64,000 nucleotides of DNA from CAZADA01 sp964526675. Lineage in GTDB: Bacteria; Pseudomonadota; Alphaproteobacteria; Caulobacterales; Maricaulaceae. Position numbers and translations under genes: made by a program. The stretch covers positions 1 through 64,000 of the forward strand of contig CAZGLY010000011.1 in NCBI GenBank assembly GCA_964526675.1, written 5' to 3'. This document shows positions 32,225-41,315 of the stretch, one piece after another (within the stretch, counting starts at the first letter, position 1; each line of letters begins with the position of its first letter). The notes beneath the pieces are model-generated. The model saw only the letters and a list, made by a program, of their open reading frames with translations, searched no databases and had not been told where the DNA came from.

Positions 32225-32614
32225 TCAGGCGAGCGCGCCTATGACCGCCTCAACCTTCTTGCGGAGGGTTGCCACGTCATAGGGCTTCACAATGTAGTTG
32301 TTCACGCCCGCCTGGATCGCCTCCACGACGGATTCGCGATCGCCGTGACCCGTGGCCATAATAAAGGGCACGGTCTTGCTGCGCTCATGTTTGCGCAGAA
32401 GCTTCAAGAGGGTCAGGCCGTCGATCTCGTCCATGTGCCAATCGGACAGGACGAGTTCGACTTTATGCTTGGCCAACACTTCGAGCGCCTGACGGCCATT
32501 GCGGGCTTCGCGCACATTGACCACGCCCAGCTGCTGCAGCGCGTAGCGGGCCAACTGCCGCATGCTGGTTTGGTCGTCCACGATCAGGACACGCAGGTCA
32601 CGCGCCTTTGGCAT
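32225..32614 (-). CDS. cheY: Chemotaxis response regulator CheY
   Basis: The protein is a 129-residue single receiver domain. Acid pocket Asp13-Asp14 (LIVDD), phosphorylated Asp58 (LVLSDWHM), Thr88 (IMATGH) and Lys110 (YIVKPYD) are all present, the set expected of CheY, which when phosphorylated binds the flagellar switch. It is last in the cheR-cheB-cheY unit and overlaps cheB by 17 bases. Alphaproteobacteria often carry several CheY paralogs; which output this one has cannot be read from the sequence. Confidence 0.93.
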   Translation of the reverse strand: MPKARDLRVLIVDDQTSMRQLARYALQQLGVVNVREARNGRQALEVLAKHKVELVLSDWHMDEIDGLTLLKLLRKHERSKTVPFIMATGHGDRESVVEAIQAGVNNYIVKPYDVATLRKKVEAVIGALA

Positions 32615-33677
32615 AGCGGACCTCCGTAGCGGCGTTGTCGTCGGCGCGTGCGGCGTCCATCGACCACGCGGCGAGTTCGTCCAAGTGGCCCTCGCGTTGG
32701 ACGGCGCCGGCGGCTTTCGCCGCTTTCGGCATGCCGTAGACCAAAGCGCTCGATTTCGATTGCCCAAAGGTGGCCGCGCCGGCCTCGCGCATCGCAACCA
32801 AACCCGCCGCGCCGTCGTTTCCCATGCCGGTGAGCACGACGCCGACGCCATCGCGGCCGGCGGCTGTGGCCGCTGAGTGAAACAGGATGTCCACGGACGG
32901 GCGGTGCGTTTCGGTGTCTTCGTCCGAGAGGCGGCACCGGTAACCGCCGCCCTCAGCGCCAGCGACGGCCTCCAGCCGCAGGTGCCGGTCGCCGGGGGCG
33001 ATGACGCACTCGCCTTGGCGGATGACCGCGCCATCGGCGGCTTCGCGCACCGTGAGGGGCAGCCGATCGTTCAGCCGCGTGGCCAAGTGCCCCGTGAACC
33101 GCGCGGGCATATGCTGAGCGATCGCAATCGGCGGCGCGCTGGCCGGCAACGCGGCCAAAAAGCCGTTCAGCGCCTCGACGCCGCCGGTGGAGGAGCCCAC
33201 CGCGATGACGGCTTGCGACCGAATGCGTCCGCCTTGCACGCGCTGCGACCCAGGGGCGCGGGCGGGCGTCGGTTCGACTTTTGCGCGAGCCGCCGAGCGC
33301 ACCCGGGCGCCCAGGTCGCGGGAGAAACGGTCAAACGCGTCGCCCGACAAGTTGCGCGGTTTGCTCACGGCGTCGACGGCGCCGCGTTCGAGGGCCTGGA
33401 TTGTCAGGTCCGCGCCCACGGCGGTGTGGGTCGAGATCATGATGACGGGCGTGGGGCGCAGCCGCATGAGACGGTCGAGAAAGGTCAAGCCGTCCATGCG
33501 CGGCATATCGATGTCGAGCGTGATGACGTCTGGGTTGACGGACTTGATCACGTCGCGCGCTTCGTAGGGGTCGCCCGCGACGCCGACGACGGCGACGCCC
33601 TCTTCGCGGTTCAGCACCTGGGTCAGCAGCTCACGCATCAGGCGGCTGTCGTCGCAGATCACAACGCGCACGGTCAT
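32598..33677 (-). CDS. cheB: Chemoreceptor glutamate methylesterase CheB
   Basis: This 359-residue enzyme removes methyl groups from chemoreceptors (and deamidates glutamine). N-terminal receiver: VVICDDSRLMRELL with Asp9-Asp10 and phosphorylated Asp55 (LDIDMPRMDG). C-terminal methylesterase: AVIAVGSSTGGVEAL with the catalytic Ser, AQHMPARFT with His, and VVLTGMGNDGAAGL with Asp, which together make the triad. Start ATG overlaps the cheR stop (ATGA). It works with CheR to set receptor adaptation. Confidence 0.96.
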   Translation of the reverse strand: MTVRVVICDDSRLMRELLTQVLNREEGVAVVGVAGDPYEARDVIKSVNPDVITLDIDMPRMDGLTFLDRLMRLRPTPVIMISTHTAVGADLTIQALERGAVDAVSKPRNLSGDAFDRFSRDLGARVRSAARAKVEPTPARAPGSQRVQGGRIRSQAVIAVGSSTGGVEALNGFLAALPASAPPIAIAQHMPARFTGHLATRLNDRLPLTVREAADGAVIRQGECVIAPGDRHLRLEAVAGAEGGGYRCRLSDEDTETHRPSVDILFHSAATAAGRDGVGVVLTGMGNDGAAGLVAMREAGAATFGQSKSSALVYGMPKAAKAAGAVQREGHLDELAAWSMDAARADDNAATEVRYAKGA

Positions 33678-34546
33678 GGTCGCGTCTCCTTCACGGCGGG
33701 CGCATAGGTCGTGCGCCCCGCCAACGCCAGGTTGAGCGCACGCGCGTCCGCCGTCTCGGCGTGGCCGATATAGAACCGGCCATGAGGGCTGAGCAGCGCC
33801 GCCATGCGGCGGTGGATGTCGACTTTGGTGGCTTGGCTGAAATAAATCGTGACGTTTCGACAAAAAACTGCGTCGAGCGGGCCGTTAATGCGCCAGGGCT
33901 CGATGAGGTTGAGGCGCTTGAAGGCTATTCGATCGCGAAGCGCCGGCCGCGCTTCGATGTGCGCGTCGTCGGCGGAAAACAGCGCGTGGTGCGCGGGGTC
34001 GATGTCGTTCAGGGCGGCGGCGGCGTACCGTCCGGCGCGCGCGGTGTTCAGCGCGTTGGTGTCGATGTCGGTGGCGAGAATTCTCCAGTCGACAAACGGG
34101 GCGTCCTTGAACGCGTCGTGCGCGATGGCCGCGATGGAGTACGGCTCTTCGCCCGTGGCGCAGCCGGCCGACCAGAAGCGAAAGCGCCGCTTGCCGGCGT
34201 CGAGCTGGGCGCGCAGAAGCGCGGAGAGGTCGTTGAAGTGATGCGCCTCGCGGAAGAAGGCGGTGACATTGGTGGTGATGCTGTTGAGCAGTTCGATCAC
34301 TTCCTCAGCGCCGCCGCCGCCGGACAAGCGGCTGAGGTAGCTCGCAAAATCAGGGCATCCTAACGTTCGCAGGCGGCGGCTCAGGCGGCTGGCCACCATG
34401 TCGCGCTTGGAGTCGGCGAGGACAATGCCGGCGGTGTCCCGCGCGACTTGGCGGATCGTCTCAAACTCGGTCTCGCTGAGGTGGAAGCCCTGGAGGCTCA
34501 GGGACCGCGCGGGCGTGTGCGGCGAGGGGCAGGGCGAAGACGCCAC
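33674..34546 (-). CDS. cheR: Chemoreceptor methyltransferase CheR
   Basis: This enzyme of about 290 residues transfers methyl groups from SAM to glutamates of chemoreceptors. N-terminal helical domain: LADSKRDMVASRLSRRLR and LLNSITTNVTAFFREAHHF. SAM-binding domain: FRFWSAGCATGEEPYSIA, then ILATDIDTNAL and VFCRNVTIYF. The GTG at 34546 was chosen because GGGAG stands nine bases before it; a GTG 20 codons upstream is possible. It leads the cheRBY unit and is divergent from an MCP gene, whose C-terminal peptide is of the kind CheR binds. Confidence 0.94.
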   Translation of the reverse strand: MASSPCPSPHTPARSLSLQGFHLSETEFETIRQVARDTAGIVLADSKRDMVASRLSRRLRTLGCPDFASYLSRLSGGGGAEEVIELLNSITTNVTAFFREAHHFNDLSALLRAQLDAGKRRFRFWSAGCATGEEPYSIAAIAHDAFKDAPFVDWRILATDIDTNALNTARAGRYAAAALNDIDPAHHALFSADDAHIEARPALRDRIAFKRLNLIEPWRINGPLDAVFCRNVTIYFSQATKVDIHRRMAALLSPHGRFYIGHAETADARALNLALAGRTTYAPAVKETRP

Positions 34547-34687
34547 GCTGGCAAGCTCCCGATGGCGCGGACGGCGTTTTTGAGTGGGTGAGAGCCTACA
34601 GCGCACTGCTTAACGGCCTATAAGCCCGCGTCCTTTACGCCAGACGCGTGCGGGGCGTTCGTCGCGCGCCGAAGGGAGACCGCCGGC

Positions 34688-36025
34688 ATGAATTTGGCGC
34701 CGCTTTTGGACTATTCGTATCTGCGTCGTCGGGGGCCGTGGGCCGCTGCGGGCCTCGGCGCCGTGTTGACTCTGATCGCGGGGGCGATCGCCGGCGGCGC
34801 CGGTGCGGTCGCCGCGGTCGCGCTGACGGGCGCGTGCATTGGCGCGATCCTGCTGATGCGCCGATCGGCCGATGCGCAGTTTGCGGTTTTGGCGAGCCGG
34901 GTCGAATACGCTCACGGGCGCGTTGACGCCGCAGAGGGCGAGGCGGCCGCGGCTCAGCGCGAAGCGGCGGCTTTGGAGGCGCGCTATGGCGACGCGGCCT
35001 CCTGGGATGCGTTCGTGCAGGCGCACGCGACCTTCGCGGCGGGAGACGACCTGAGCGCGTGCACGCCTCCGGCCGGGGGCCTGGCCCGCGATGCGTTTGA
35101 TGCGCTCGTGGCGGCCGGACAGCGTGTGGCTGTGTTGGCGGACACCGTCGCCGACGGCGTGCGGGGCGTGGCGTCGCCGGACGCCGCGGCTTTGCCCAGC
35201 GCCCTCACGGCGGACGCCGCCCTGCAGCCGGTGTCGAACGCGCTGACGGATTTGATTGCGCAACGGTCTGAGGCGATGCGCGCGGCCCGGGACGCCGCGT
35301 CCGACGCGACGACGGTTCGCGATGGGTTGAGCACGGATCTCGCCGCCGCGCGCGCTCTTGCGGACCAACGGGACGCGGACCTGACCGCGATGAAGCGCGA
35401 TGGCGAGCGCATTGTCGCGCATGTTCGCGACACCGTGGAGCGGGCGCAAGCGGCCGCGGATCACGCGCGTGAGACCCGCCAGGCCGCGGAAGACGGCTCA
35501 ACGCTGGCGCGGGACGCCATCGACGCTATGGCGCGGATCGAAGGCTCGTCGGGACGCATTGTGGAGATCATTGGCTTGATCGACGGCATCGCGTTTCAGA
35601 CCAATCTGCTCGCGTTGAACGCCGCGGTGGAGGCCGCGCGCGCCGGGGAGGCGGGGCGCGGCTTTGCGGTCGTCGCCGCGGAGGTGCGGCGTCTGGCGCA
35701 GCAGTCATCAGAAGCGGCGCGCGACATTCGTCAGCTCATTGAAGGCTCCAACACCGAAGTTGAGGGCGGCGTGCGGCTCGTTCGCGATGCGGGCGCGGCG
35801 CTGGAAGCGATTCTCGAGCGCGTCTCCCATGTCGAAGAGGCGATCCAGGCCTCCGCGGAAGCGGGCGGGGCGAGTGAAGAGGCGCTGCGCTCCCTCGCAA
35901 GCGGGGTGGCGGCCGGGGCGGCGCCGGTGGATGCGCCCGCGGATGCGCCGCCTGTTGAGATGGATGCGCCGCCGCCGCCGCTTCCCAAAGCCGTTGGCGC
36001 GGAAGACGATTGGACGGAGTTTTAA
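34688..36025 (+). CDS. Methyl-accepting chemotaxis protein with CheR-docking tail
   Basis: The protein has 445 residues. Two close hydrophobic stretches at about 19-57 form a membrane hairpin with no periplasmic ligand domain, so it probably senses membrane or cytoplasmic state. A long coiled coil follows, then the signalling hairpin IDGIAFQTNLLALNAAVEA and EAGRGFAVVAAEVRRLAQ, which bind CheA/CheW in the family. A Pro-rich flexible linker ends in DWTEF, fitting xWxxF, the pentapeptide by which Tar and Tsr tether CheR. cheRBY lies 141 bases away, divergent. No cheA or cheW is here. Confidence 0.93.
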   Translation: MNLAPLLDYSYLRRRGPWAAAGLGAVLTLIAGAIAGGAGAVAAVALTGACIGAILLMRRSADAQFAVLASRVEYAHGRVDAAEGEAAAAQREAAALEARYGDAASWDAFVQAHATFAAGDDLSACTPPAGGLARDAFDALVAAGQRVAVLADTVADGVRGVASPDAAALPSALTADAALQPVSNALTDLIAQRSEAMRAARDAASDATTVRDGLSTDLAAARALADQRDADLTAMKRDGERIVAHVRDTVERAQAAADHARETRQAAEDGSTLARDAIDAMARIEGSSGRIVEIIGLIDGIAFQTNLLALNAAVEAARAGEAGRGFAVVAAEVRRLAQQSSEAARDIRQLIEGSNTEVEGGVRLVRDAGAALEAILERVSHVEEAIQASAEAGGASEEALRSLASGVAAGAAPVDAPADAPPVEMDAPPPPLPKAVGAEDDWTEF

Positions 36026-36139
36026 GCGCGACGGGTTTGGTGGCCTGACCTGTGCGTCTCCAGGTTGCGCCGATTTGGCGATCGTCCCGAGGAGTCCTAG
36101 GGTCCCGCCCGATCAACGGCGAGAAGCAGGGGCGGGGTG

Positions 36140-36940
36140 ATGGCGGAGCGGGTTGCAGTGGTCACCGGCGCTGCGCGCGGCATCGGCTTGGCGTGCGCGC
36201 GGCGGTTCGCCGAGGACGGCTTTCGCGTCGTCGTTTCTGACATTGATGAGGCTCAAGGCCGCGCGGAGGTGGATGGTCTGCCGGGCGGCGAGGAGCGCGC
36301 CGTCTTTGTCCGCTGTGACGTGAGCGATCGGCTGGATGTCCACAACATGGTGGCGGAGACGCTGGCGCGGTTTGGGCGGGTGGACGTCCTCATCAACAAC
36401 GCGGGCGTTGTCTCGCCGGGCGATCTCTTCAGCTTGGAGGAAGCGGCGTTCGATCGCTTGCTCGCCATCAATCTCAAAGGCGCGTTTCTCGTCAGCCAAG
36501 CGGTGGCGCGGCAAATGGCGGCGCAAATCAAGGACGACGGCGAGCGGCTCGACGACGTGCGCAAGCGCTACGCGATCGTGAACATGTCCTCCGTCAACTC
36601 AGTCACCGCGATGCCGGACCAACTCGCCTACTGCGTCTCAAAAGGGGGCGTAAACCAGCTCACCCGCGCCATGGCCTTAAGTCTGGCCCCCGTGGGGGTG
36701 CGGGTGAACGCGGTCGCGCCTGGCAGCATCAACACCGATGTCCTGCGCGCGGTGTTGGGCGACGAGGTGGGCGTGAAAGCGATTATGGCCCGAACGCCGC
36801 TCCAGCGTGTCGGCGACCCCGACGAAGTGGCCGGGGCTGCGGCGTTTCTGGCGTCCAAGGACGCCAGCTACATCACCGGCCAGGTCATCTATGTCGACGG
36901 CGGGCGTTTGGCGTTGAACACGCTGGTGCGGCAGGACTAG
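36140..36940 (+). CDS. SDR family oxidoreductase
   Basis: This 266-residue short-chain dehydrogenase/reductase has the cofactor motif TGAARGIG near the N terminus, NNAGVVSP, catalytic Ser in NMSSVNSV and the YCVSK catalytic tetrad (YxxxK). After SDR convention, VSDID at the end of strand 2 suggests NAD rather than NADP. The end SYITGQVIYVDGG is typical of the FabG-like branch. The substrate is unknown. ATG at 36140, or the GTG just before it, is the start. It stands between the MCP and trcR. Confidence 0.9.
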   Translation: MAERVAVVTGAARGIGLACARRFAEDGFRVVVSDIDEAQGRAEVDGLPGGEERAVFVRCDVSDRLDVHNMVAETLARFGRVDVLINNAGVVSPGDLFSLEEAAFDRLLAINLKGAFLVSQAVARQMAAQIKDDGERLDDVRKRYAIVNMSSVNSVTAMPDQLAYCVSKGGVNQLTRAMALSLAPVGVRVNAVAPGSINTDVLRAVLGDEVGVKAIMARTPLQRVGDPDEVAGAAAFLASKDASYITGQVIYVDGGRLALNTLVRQD

Positions 36941-36964
36941 CCACGCCGGGCGCTCGCGTTCCCG

Positions 36965-37699
36965 TTAGGGGTGATCGGCGTCCTCGTCGCGGTCCTCGGA
37001 AACGGATGCGCCGCCCATGTTGGCGAACACCGCGTCGGCGTCGAGGGATTCTTCCACGCGCGGCCCGTCGAAAGCCTCGTCCTCCTGGAGCGCATCCGCC
37101 TCGGCCGGCGCAGGACCAGACTCGGCGATCGGCTCGAGGGCGGCGCCCTCCGGCTCCGCCGGCGCGCTGGCGCGGCGTTTGGCGGCGGCCTTGCGCACGA
37201 CTTCATCCAGGTCGAGCTGAGAGCACAATCCCAAGGCGACGGGATCCTGCGGCTGGATGTTGCTCGCGTTCCAATGCGTGCGGGAACGCACCGCTTCGAT
37301 CGTCGTCTTGGTCGTGCCGATCAGTTTTGCGATTTGCGGGTCGGAGACTTCGGGGTGATGCTTGACCATCCACGCGATCGCGTTCGGCCGCTCTTGGCGG
37401 CGGGACAACGGCGTGTAACGCGGCCCGGTCTTGCGCTTCTTCACAAGCTGATGGGTCGGTGAGGTTTTGGCGCTGAGACGGTGTTCGGGATCCTTCTCCG
37501 CCGCGTCGATCTCTTCGCGCGTGAGTTGTCCGTTGGCGATGGGATCCGCGCCGCGGACGCTGGCGGCGATGTCGCCGTCGGCGATGCCCTTCACTTCGAG
37601 CGTGTGCAGGCCGCAAAACTCCGCGATCTGCTCAAAGGTGAGCCCGGTGTTATCGATCAGCCACACGGCCGTGGCTTTGGGCATCAGGATCTCGGCCAT
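36965..37699 (-). CDS. trcR: Cell cycle transcriptional regulator TrcR (DUF1013)
   Basis: The 244-residue protein is a DUF1013 member found almost only in alphaproteobacteria and named TrcR, a regulator linked to cell cycle control and RNA polymerase. Conserved parts: LMPKATAVWLIDNTGLTFEQIA, FCGLHTLEVKGIADG, RPNAIAWMVKHHPEVSD and IGTTKTTIEAVRSRTHWN, a helix-turn-helix arrangement. The last 70 residues are acidic low complexity and vary among members. GAGGAG lies before the ATG. In relatives it lies next to the quinone reductase gene, as here. Confidence 0.93.
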   Translation of the reverse strand: MAEILMPKATAVWLIDNTGLTFEQIAEFCGLHTLEVKGIADGDIAASVRGADPIANGQLTREEIDAAEKDPEHRLSAKTSPTHQLVKKRKTGPRYTPLSRRQERPNAIAWMVKHHPEVSDPQIAKLIGTTKTTIEAVRSRTHWNASNIQPQDPVALGLCSQLDLDEVVRKAAAKRRASAPAEPEGAALEPIAESGPAPAEADALQEDEAFDGPRVEESLDADAVFANMGGASVSEDRDEDADHP

Positions 37700-37928
37700 G
37701 CGCGTTGTTCTCCTCTCGGCTTTGGGCGCGCCGTCATCGCGTGTCCTTGGGTCACGACGACGACGATCGCGCTCCGCGGGGCCGGAGCCGGCCCGGCGTT
37801 CGGCCGCAGCATCAGTCCAGGGGGCGATGCGCGTACCGTCGTCGCGCTCTCACCTGGGCATATAGCGGAGTTCGCCGCCAGTTGAAACGGGCGGTGATCG
37901 TCGGGCGCGGGGAAAGCGCCGGCGTCGC

Positions 37929-38936
37929 CTAGGGAATGAGCAGGATCTTGCCGGCGTGGTCGCCGCTCTCCAGGCGCTCATGGGCGGCGCGCGCGTCCGT
38001 GAGCGCGAACACGCTGTCAATGATCGGGCGCACGCGGGCGTCGGCGATCCACGGCCACACGGTCTCCTCCACCGCGCGGGCGATGCGCGCTTTCTCGTCC
38101 GCTGGACGGGCGCGCAGGGTGGAGCCGGTCACCGTCAGACGTTTGCGCATGATCCGCGACAGATCGATCTCCGCGCGGGGGCCGCGCAGGAAGGCGATCT
38201 GAACCAGCCGCCCATCCTGACGCAGCGTCGCCAGATTGCGTGGCGTGTAATCGCCGCCAACCATATCGAGGATGACGTCCGCGCCGCCGAGATCCTGCAA
38301 GATGGGCGCGAAGTCATCGCGCTTGTAGTTGATGGCGCGCGCCGCGCCCAAGTCTTCGCAGAGGACGCATTTGGCGTCGCTTCCGGCCGTTGCGATCACG
38401 CGGGCGCCCCACGCGGCGGCCATTTGGATCGCCATCACCCCAATGCCGCTCGCTCCGCCATGGACCAACAGCGTCTCCCCTGGGCGGAGGCCTCCTCGCT
38501 CGAACACATTTGTCCACACTGTGAACGCGGTTTCAGGAAGACCGGCGGCGTCGCGCAGGCTGACGCCCTCCGGAGGCGGCAGCGTCGCGCCTTCGTCGGC
38601 GAGGGCGTAGTCGGCGTAGCCGCCGCCGCTGATCAACGCGCACACGGCGTCGCCCTTGGCGAACCGAGCCACCTCGGGTCCGACGGCGTCGATGACGCCG
38701 GACACTTCCAGTCCAAGCGAGGTCGGCGCGCCGGCGGGCGGCGGATAGAGCCCCTCGCGCTGGATGGCGTCTGGCCGATTCACGCCGGCCGCCGCGACTT
38801 TGATGCGCACCTGCCCCGCACCGGGTTGGGGCGTGGGTGTCTCGCGAAGGGTCAGGACCTCAGGGCCGCCAGGCGGTTCGGCGAAGACGGCGCGCATCGC
38901 CGCTGAGGACGAGGGTGACGCCTGCGTGTGATCCAT
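37929..38936 (-). CDS. NAD(P)H-quinone oxidoreductase (zinc-free MDR family)
   Basis: This 335-residue medium-chain reductase is close to the PIG3/QOR group. GroES-like N domain (VFAEPPGGPEVLTLRETP, AAAGVNRPDAIQREGLYPPP) and Rossmann cofactor domain with ETLLVHGGASGIGVMAIQMA; the AATAGSDAK-like turn after strand 2 fits NADPH. No zinc-binding cysteines are seen, as in quinone reductases. It starts an alphaproteobacterial block that continues with DUF1192, DUF1465 and rpmE, though these run the other way or singly. Confidence 0.9.
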   Translation of the reverse strand: MDHTQASPSSSAAMRAVFAEPPGGPEVLTLRETPTPQPGAGQVRIKVAAAGVNRPDAIQREGLYPPPAGAPTSLGLEVSGVIDAVGPEVARFAKGDAVCALISGGGYADYALADEGATLPPPEGVSLRDAAGLPETAFTVWTNVFERGGLRPGETLLVHGGASGIGVMAIQMAAAWGARVIATAGSDAKCVLCEDLGAARAINYKRDDFAPILQDLGGADVILDMVGGDYTPRNLATLRQDGRLVQIAFLRGPRAEIDLSRIMRKRLTVTGSTLRARPADEKARIARAVEETVWPWIADARVRPIIDSVFALTDARAAHERLESGDHAGKILLIP

Positions 38937-39019
38937 CGGCGGCCTCCCATCGATTCGCGTTCGGCTTTGCGGTTATGATCAGTGTTCGGAAGCGAAGCAA
39001 TGATCTGAGGGAGCTGCGG

Positions 39020-39211
39020 ATGTTTGACGAGGACAGCCGCTCGCCCGCCGCGCAGGCGGTGAGCCTTGGAGACAACCTCGCGCCCTTGTCGATCGAAGAC
39101 TTGGAGGCGCGCGTGGAGGCGTTGCGGGCGGAGATCGCTCGGGTGGAAACGGAGTTGACGGCCAAACGCGCCGGGCGTGCGGCGGCGGAGGCGGTGTTTG
39201 GCGGCTCGTGA
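39020..39211 (+). CDS. DUF1192 small protein
   Basis: The protein has 63 residues. MFDEDSRSP at the start and LSIEDLEARVEALRAEIARVE in the middle define DUF1192, short coiled-coil proteins of alphaproteobacteria with unknown role. GAGGGAG before the ATG decides the start; earlier frame codons do not belong. Placed between the quinone reductase and DUF1465, as in related genomes. Confidence 0.88.
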   Translation: MFDEDSRSPAAQAVSLGDNLAPLSIEDLEARVEALRAEIARVETELTAKRAGRAAAEAVFGGS

Positions 39212-39326
39212 GGCGTTTCGGACGCGCGACGCGGCGTCTTGCTGTTGCGCGTCGGCGGCTGGCGCGGCGTTTGCAAAGCCGACGCGTGAAAAACAGCCCT
39301 CGTGGCCACAATAAGGGGTGGGCGTC

Positions 39327-39836
39327 ATGTCGCCGGAGCCGTTTCCGATTTCACCGATCGATTTCGCGCGGTCGGACCTGTTTCAGCGGACGTTTGACGA
39401 GGGGATGGGCCTCGTTCAGGAGACCTCCGCGTATCTTGAGGGGCCGGGTCGTGAGGCGGCGCGCGAGCTGTCGCGTGACGGCGCGTTGGCGTACGCGGCG
39501 CGCAGCATGCGACTGACGACCCGCCTGATGCAGATTGCGTCCTGGCTGTTGGTGCACAAGGCGGTGCGAGACGGCGAGTTGGACAACGACGAAGCTCGCG
39601 CGGAGCAGTACCGGTTGCTCAAGGGGGGCGATGACGCCAGCGCGCGGCTGCAAGGGCGCGACGAAGTGCCGGACGCGCTTGTGGATCTGATCGCGCGTTG
39701 CGACCGCCTCTATGTGCGTGTGGAACGGCTGGACGAGCGGTTGTCGTCGCGCCCCGGAGCCACGCCGCAACCCAATCCGGTCGCGCGCCAATTGGCGGCG
39801 TTGGAAGCGGCGTTCGCGCAGCCGCGTCGTTCGTGA
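39327..39836 (+). CDS. DUF1465 family protein
   Basis: The 169-residue helical protein matches DUF1465: FQRTFDEGMGLVQETSAYL, then AYAARSMRLTTRLMQIASWLLVHKAV and DALVDLIARCDRLYVRVERLDE. Some members are annotated as regulators of cell envelope or cell cycle in alphaproteobacteria, but this one has no direct evidence. AAGGGG precedes the ATG; the GTG three codons earlier is an alternative. It precedes rpmE in converging orientation. Confidence 0.87.
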   Translation: MSPEPFPISPIDFARSDLFQRTFDEGMGLVQETSAYLEGPGREAARELSRDGALAYAARSMRLTTRLMQIASWLLVHKAVRDGELDNDEARAEQYRLLKGGDDASARLQGRDEVPDALVDLIARCDRLYVRVERLDERLSSRPGATPQPNPVARQLAALEAAFAQPRRS

Positions 39837-39849
39837 AACGCGTCGGCGG

Positions 39850-40071
39850 CTATTTCACAAAGCCCTTGAATTTGTCCTTGAAGCGGCTCACGCGGCCGCC
39901 TTTGGTCAAGTGCTGCTGGTTGCCGCCGGTCCACGCCGGATGGACGCGCGGGTCAATGTCCAGCGTCAGCGTCGCGCCTTCTTCCCCGTAGGTGGAGCGG
40001 GTCTGATAGGTCGTGCCGTCCGTGAGCACCACATTGATCATGTGGTAGTCCGGATGTCCTTCTTTCTTCAT
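39850..40071 (-). CDS. rpmE: 50S ribosomal protein bL31
   Basis: The protein has 73 residues. MKKEGHPDYHMINVVLTDGTTY and LTLDIDPRVHPAWTGGNQQ with the end GRVSRFKDKFKGF match bL31. The zinc-binding cysteines of the classical form are absent, which marks the zinc-independent type, common in alphaproteobacteria. bL31 joins the central protuberance of the large subunit to the small subunit. Position after DUF1192/DUF1465 is conserved. Confidence 0.96.
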   Translation of the reverse strand: MKKEGHPDYHMINVVLTDGTTYQTRSTYGEEGATLTLDIDPRVHPAWTGGNQQHLTKGGRVSRFKDKFKGFVK

Positions 40072-40208
40072 GGCGCGGCTTTCATCGTCTCACGGGCGGT
40101 GGGATAAGGCGCGGCTGACGTGCGTTCAGCCAAGCGCGCCCTATACCCAAATCAAAGCGACCAGGCAAGGCGCGCCTGGAGTTGATTGACGCCAAGGGGA
40201 GCGCGGCG

Positions 40209-41306
40209 ATGAGACGGCTTTTGGTGGGGCTTGGGGTTGGCCTCGTGATCCTGGCGTCGGCGATGGTCTTGCGCGCGTTCAGCGACGCTGGCGAATTCAC
40301 GACGCTCGTGCCGCGGTTTGACGGTGAGTGCGTGCGTCTGGCTGGCTTTGTCGGCGCGGAGGATATGACGGTCGATCGTGAGGCGCGGGTCGTTTACGCC
40401 GCCGGCGTCGATCGCCGGGCCGAGGGCGCGCGCGGGGCGGTTTGGGCCCTGTCGTTGGACGAGCCTGAGGGCGCTCAGCCGGTGGACATAACCAAGGGCG
40501 CGCCAGCGGATTTCAGCCCCCATGGTCTTGATTTTCATCGTGATGGGGAGGGGGTGCCGCGGTTGTTCGTGATCAACCACGCGTCCGGGGGGGATCGGAT
40601 TGACGTGTTCCGCGTTGACGATGGGCGTCTCAGCCTGGAGCGCAGCTTGAGCGATCCGCTGTTGGTCCATGCCAACGAGGTGCTCGCGCTTGGCCCGGCG
40701 GAGGCGTTCGTCACCTTGGACTCCGCCGCGTCGGGCGACGCGGGACAGGTGCTGGAGGCGCTGCTGCGCCGACGCACCGGCCAAGTGGTACACATCGACG
40801 CTTCGGGCGCGCGGGTTGTGGCTGACGGGCTCGCCTTCGCCAACGGTTTGGCCCTCAGCGGCGACGGCGGGACGCTCTACGTCGCGGAAACGATGGGGCG
40901 CAGCCTTGCGCTCTACCGCCGGGACCCGGCCACCAACACGCTCGCCTTTGATCGCCGGGAGTTCATTGGCACGGGGGTGGACAACATTCTTCGCGATGAG
41001 AGCGGGCTTTTGTGGATTGGCGCGCACCCGAAGCTGGTCTCGTTCTTGGGCCACGCCGGCGACGCCGACCGGCGTTCGCCGTCCCAAGTCATCATCATTG
41101 ATCCGGAGGCGGGCGAGGGCGATCAGGTGTTCTTGAGCGATGGGACCGATGTGTCCGGGAGCTCTGTGGCGGTCGCGGATGTTGCGGCGCGGCGTCTTTT
41201 GATCGGCTCGGTGTTTGAGCCGTTCATTCTGTCGTGCCGCTTGCCGGAAGTGTGGCGGCAGTCTGAGGCGTATCCGGCCTCGCGGCCGCTGTCCCGGGGC
41301 GAGTAG
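40209..41306 (+). CDS. Paraoxonase/SMP-30-like beta-propeller hydrolase
   Basis: This 365-residue protein has an N-terminal membrane anchor or signal (LLVGLGVGLVILASAMVLRAF). The body shows the six-blade propeller pattern of serum paraoxonases: GAEDMTVDREARVVYAAG, FSPHGLDFHRDGEGVPRLFVINH, HANEVLALGPAEAFVT and FANGLALSGDGGTLYVAET, which in PON1 hold the calcium and catalytic residues. Likely a calcium-dependent lactonase or arylesterase in the periplasm; substrate unknown. AAGGGGAG before ATG 40209 sets the start; the open frame extends nine codons further. Confidence 0.82.
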   Translation: MRRLLVGLGVGLVILASAMVLRAFSDAGEFTTLVPRFDGECVRLAGFVGAEDMTVDREARVVYAAGVDRRAEGARGAVWALSLDEPEGAQPVDITKGAPADFSPHGLDFHRDGEGVPRLFVINHASGGDRIDVFRVDDGRLSLERSLSDPLLVHANEVLALGPAEAFVTLDSAASGDAGQVLEALLRRRTGQVVHIDASGARVVADGLAFANGLALSGDGGTLYVAETMGRSLALYRRDPATNTLAFDRREFIGTGVDNILRDESGLLWIGAHPKLVSFLGHAGDADRRSPSQVIIIDPEAGEGDQVFLSDGTDVSGSSVAVADVAARRLLIGSVFEPFILSCRLPEVWRQSEAYPASRPLSRGE

Positions 41307-41315
41307 GCCGGCGTC

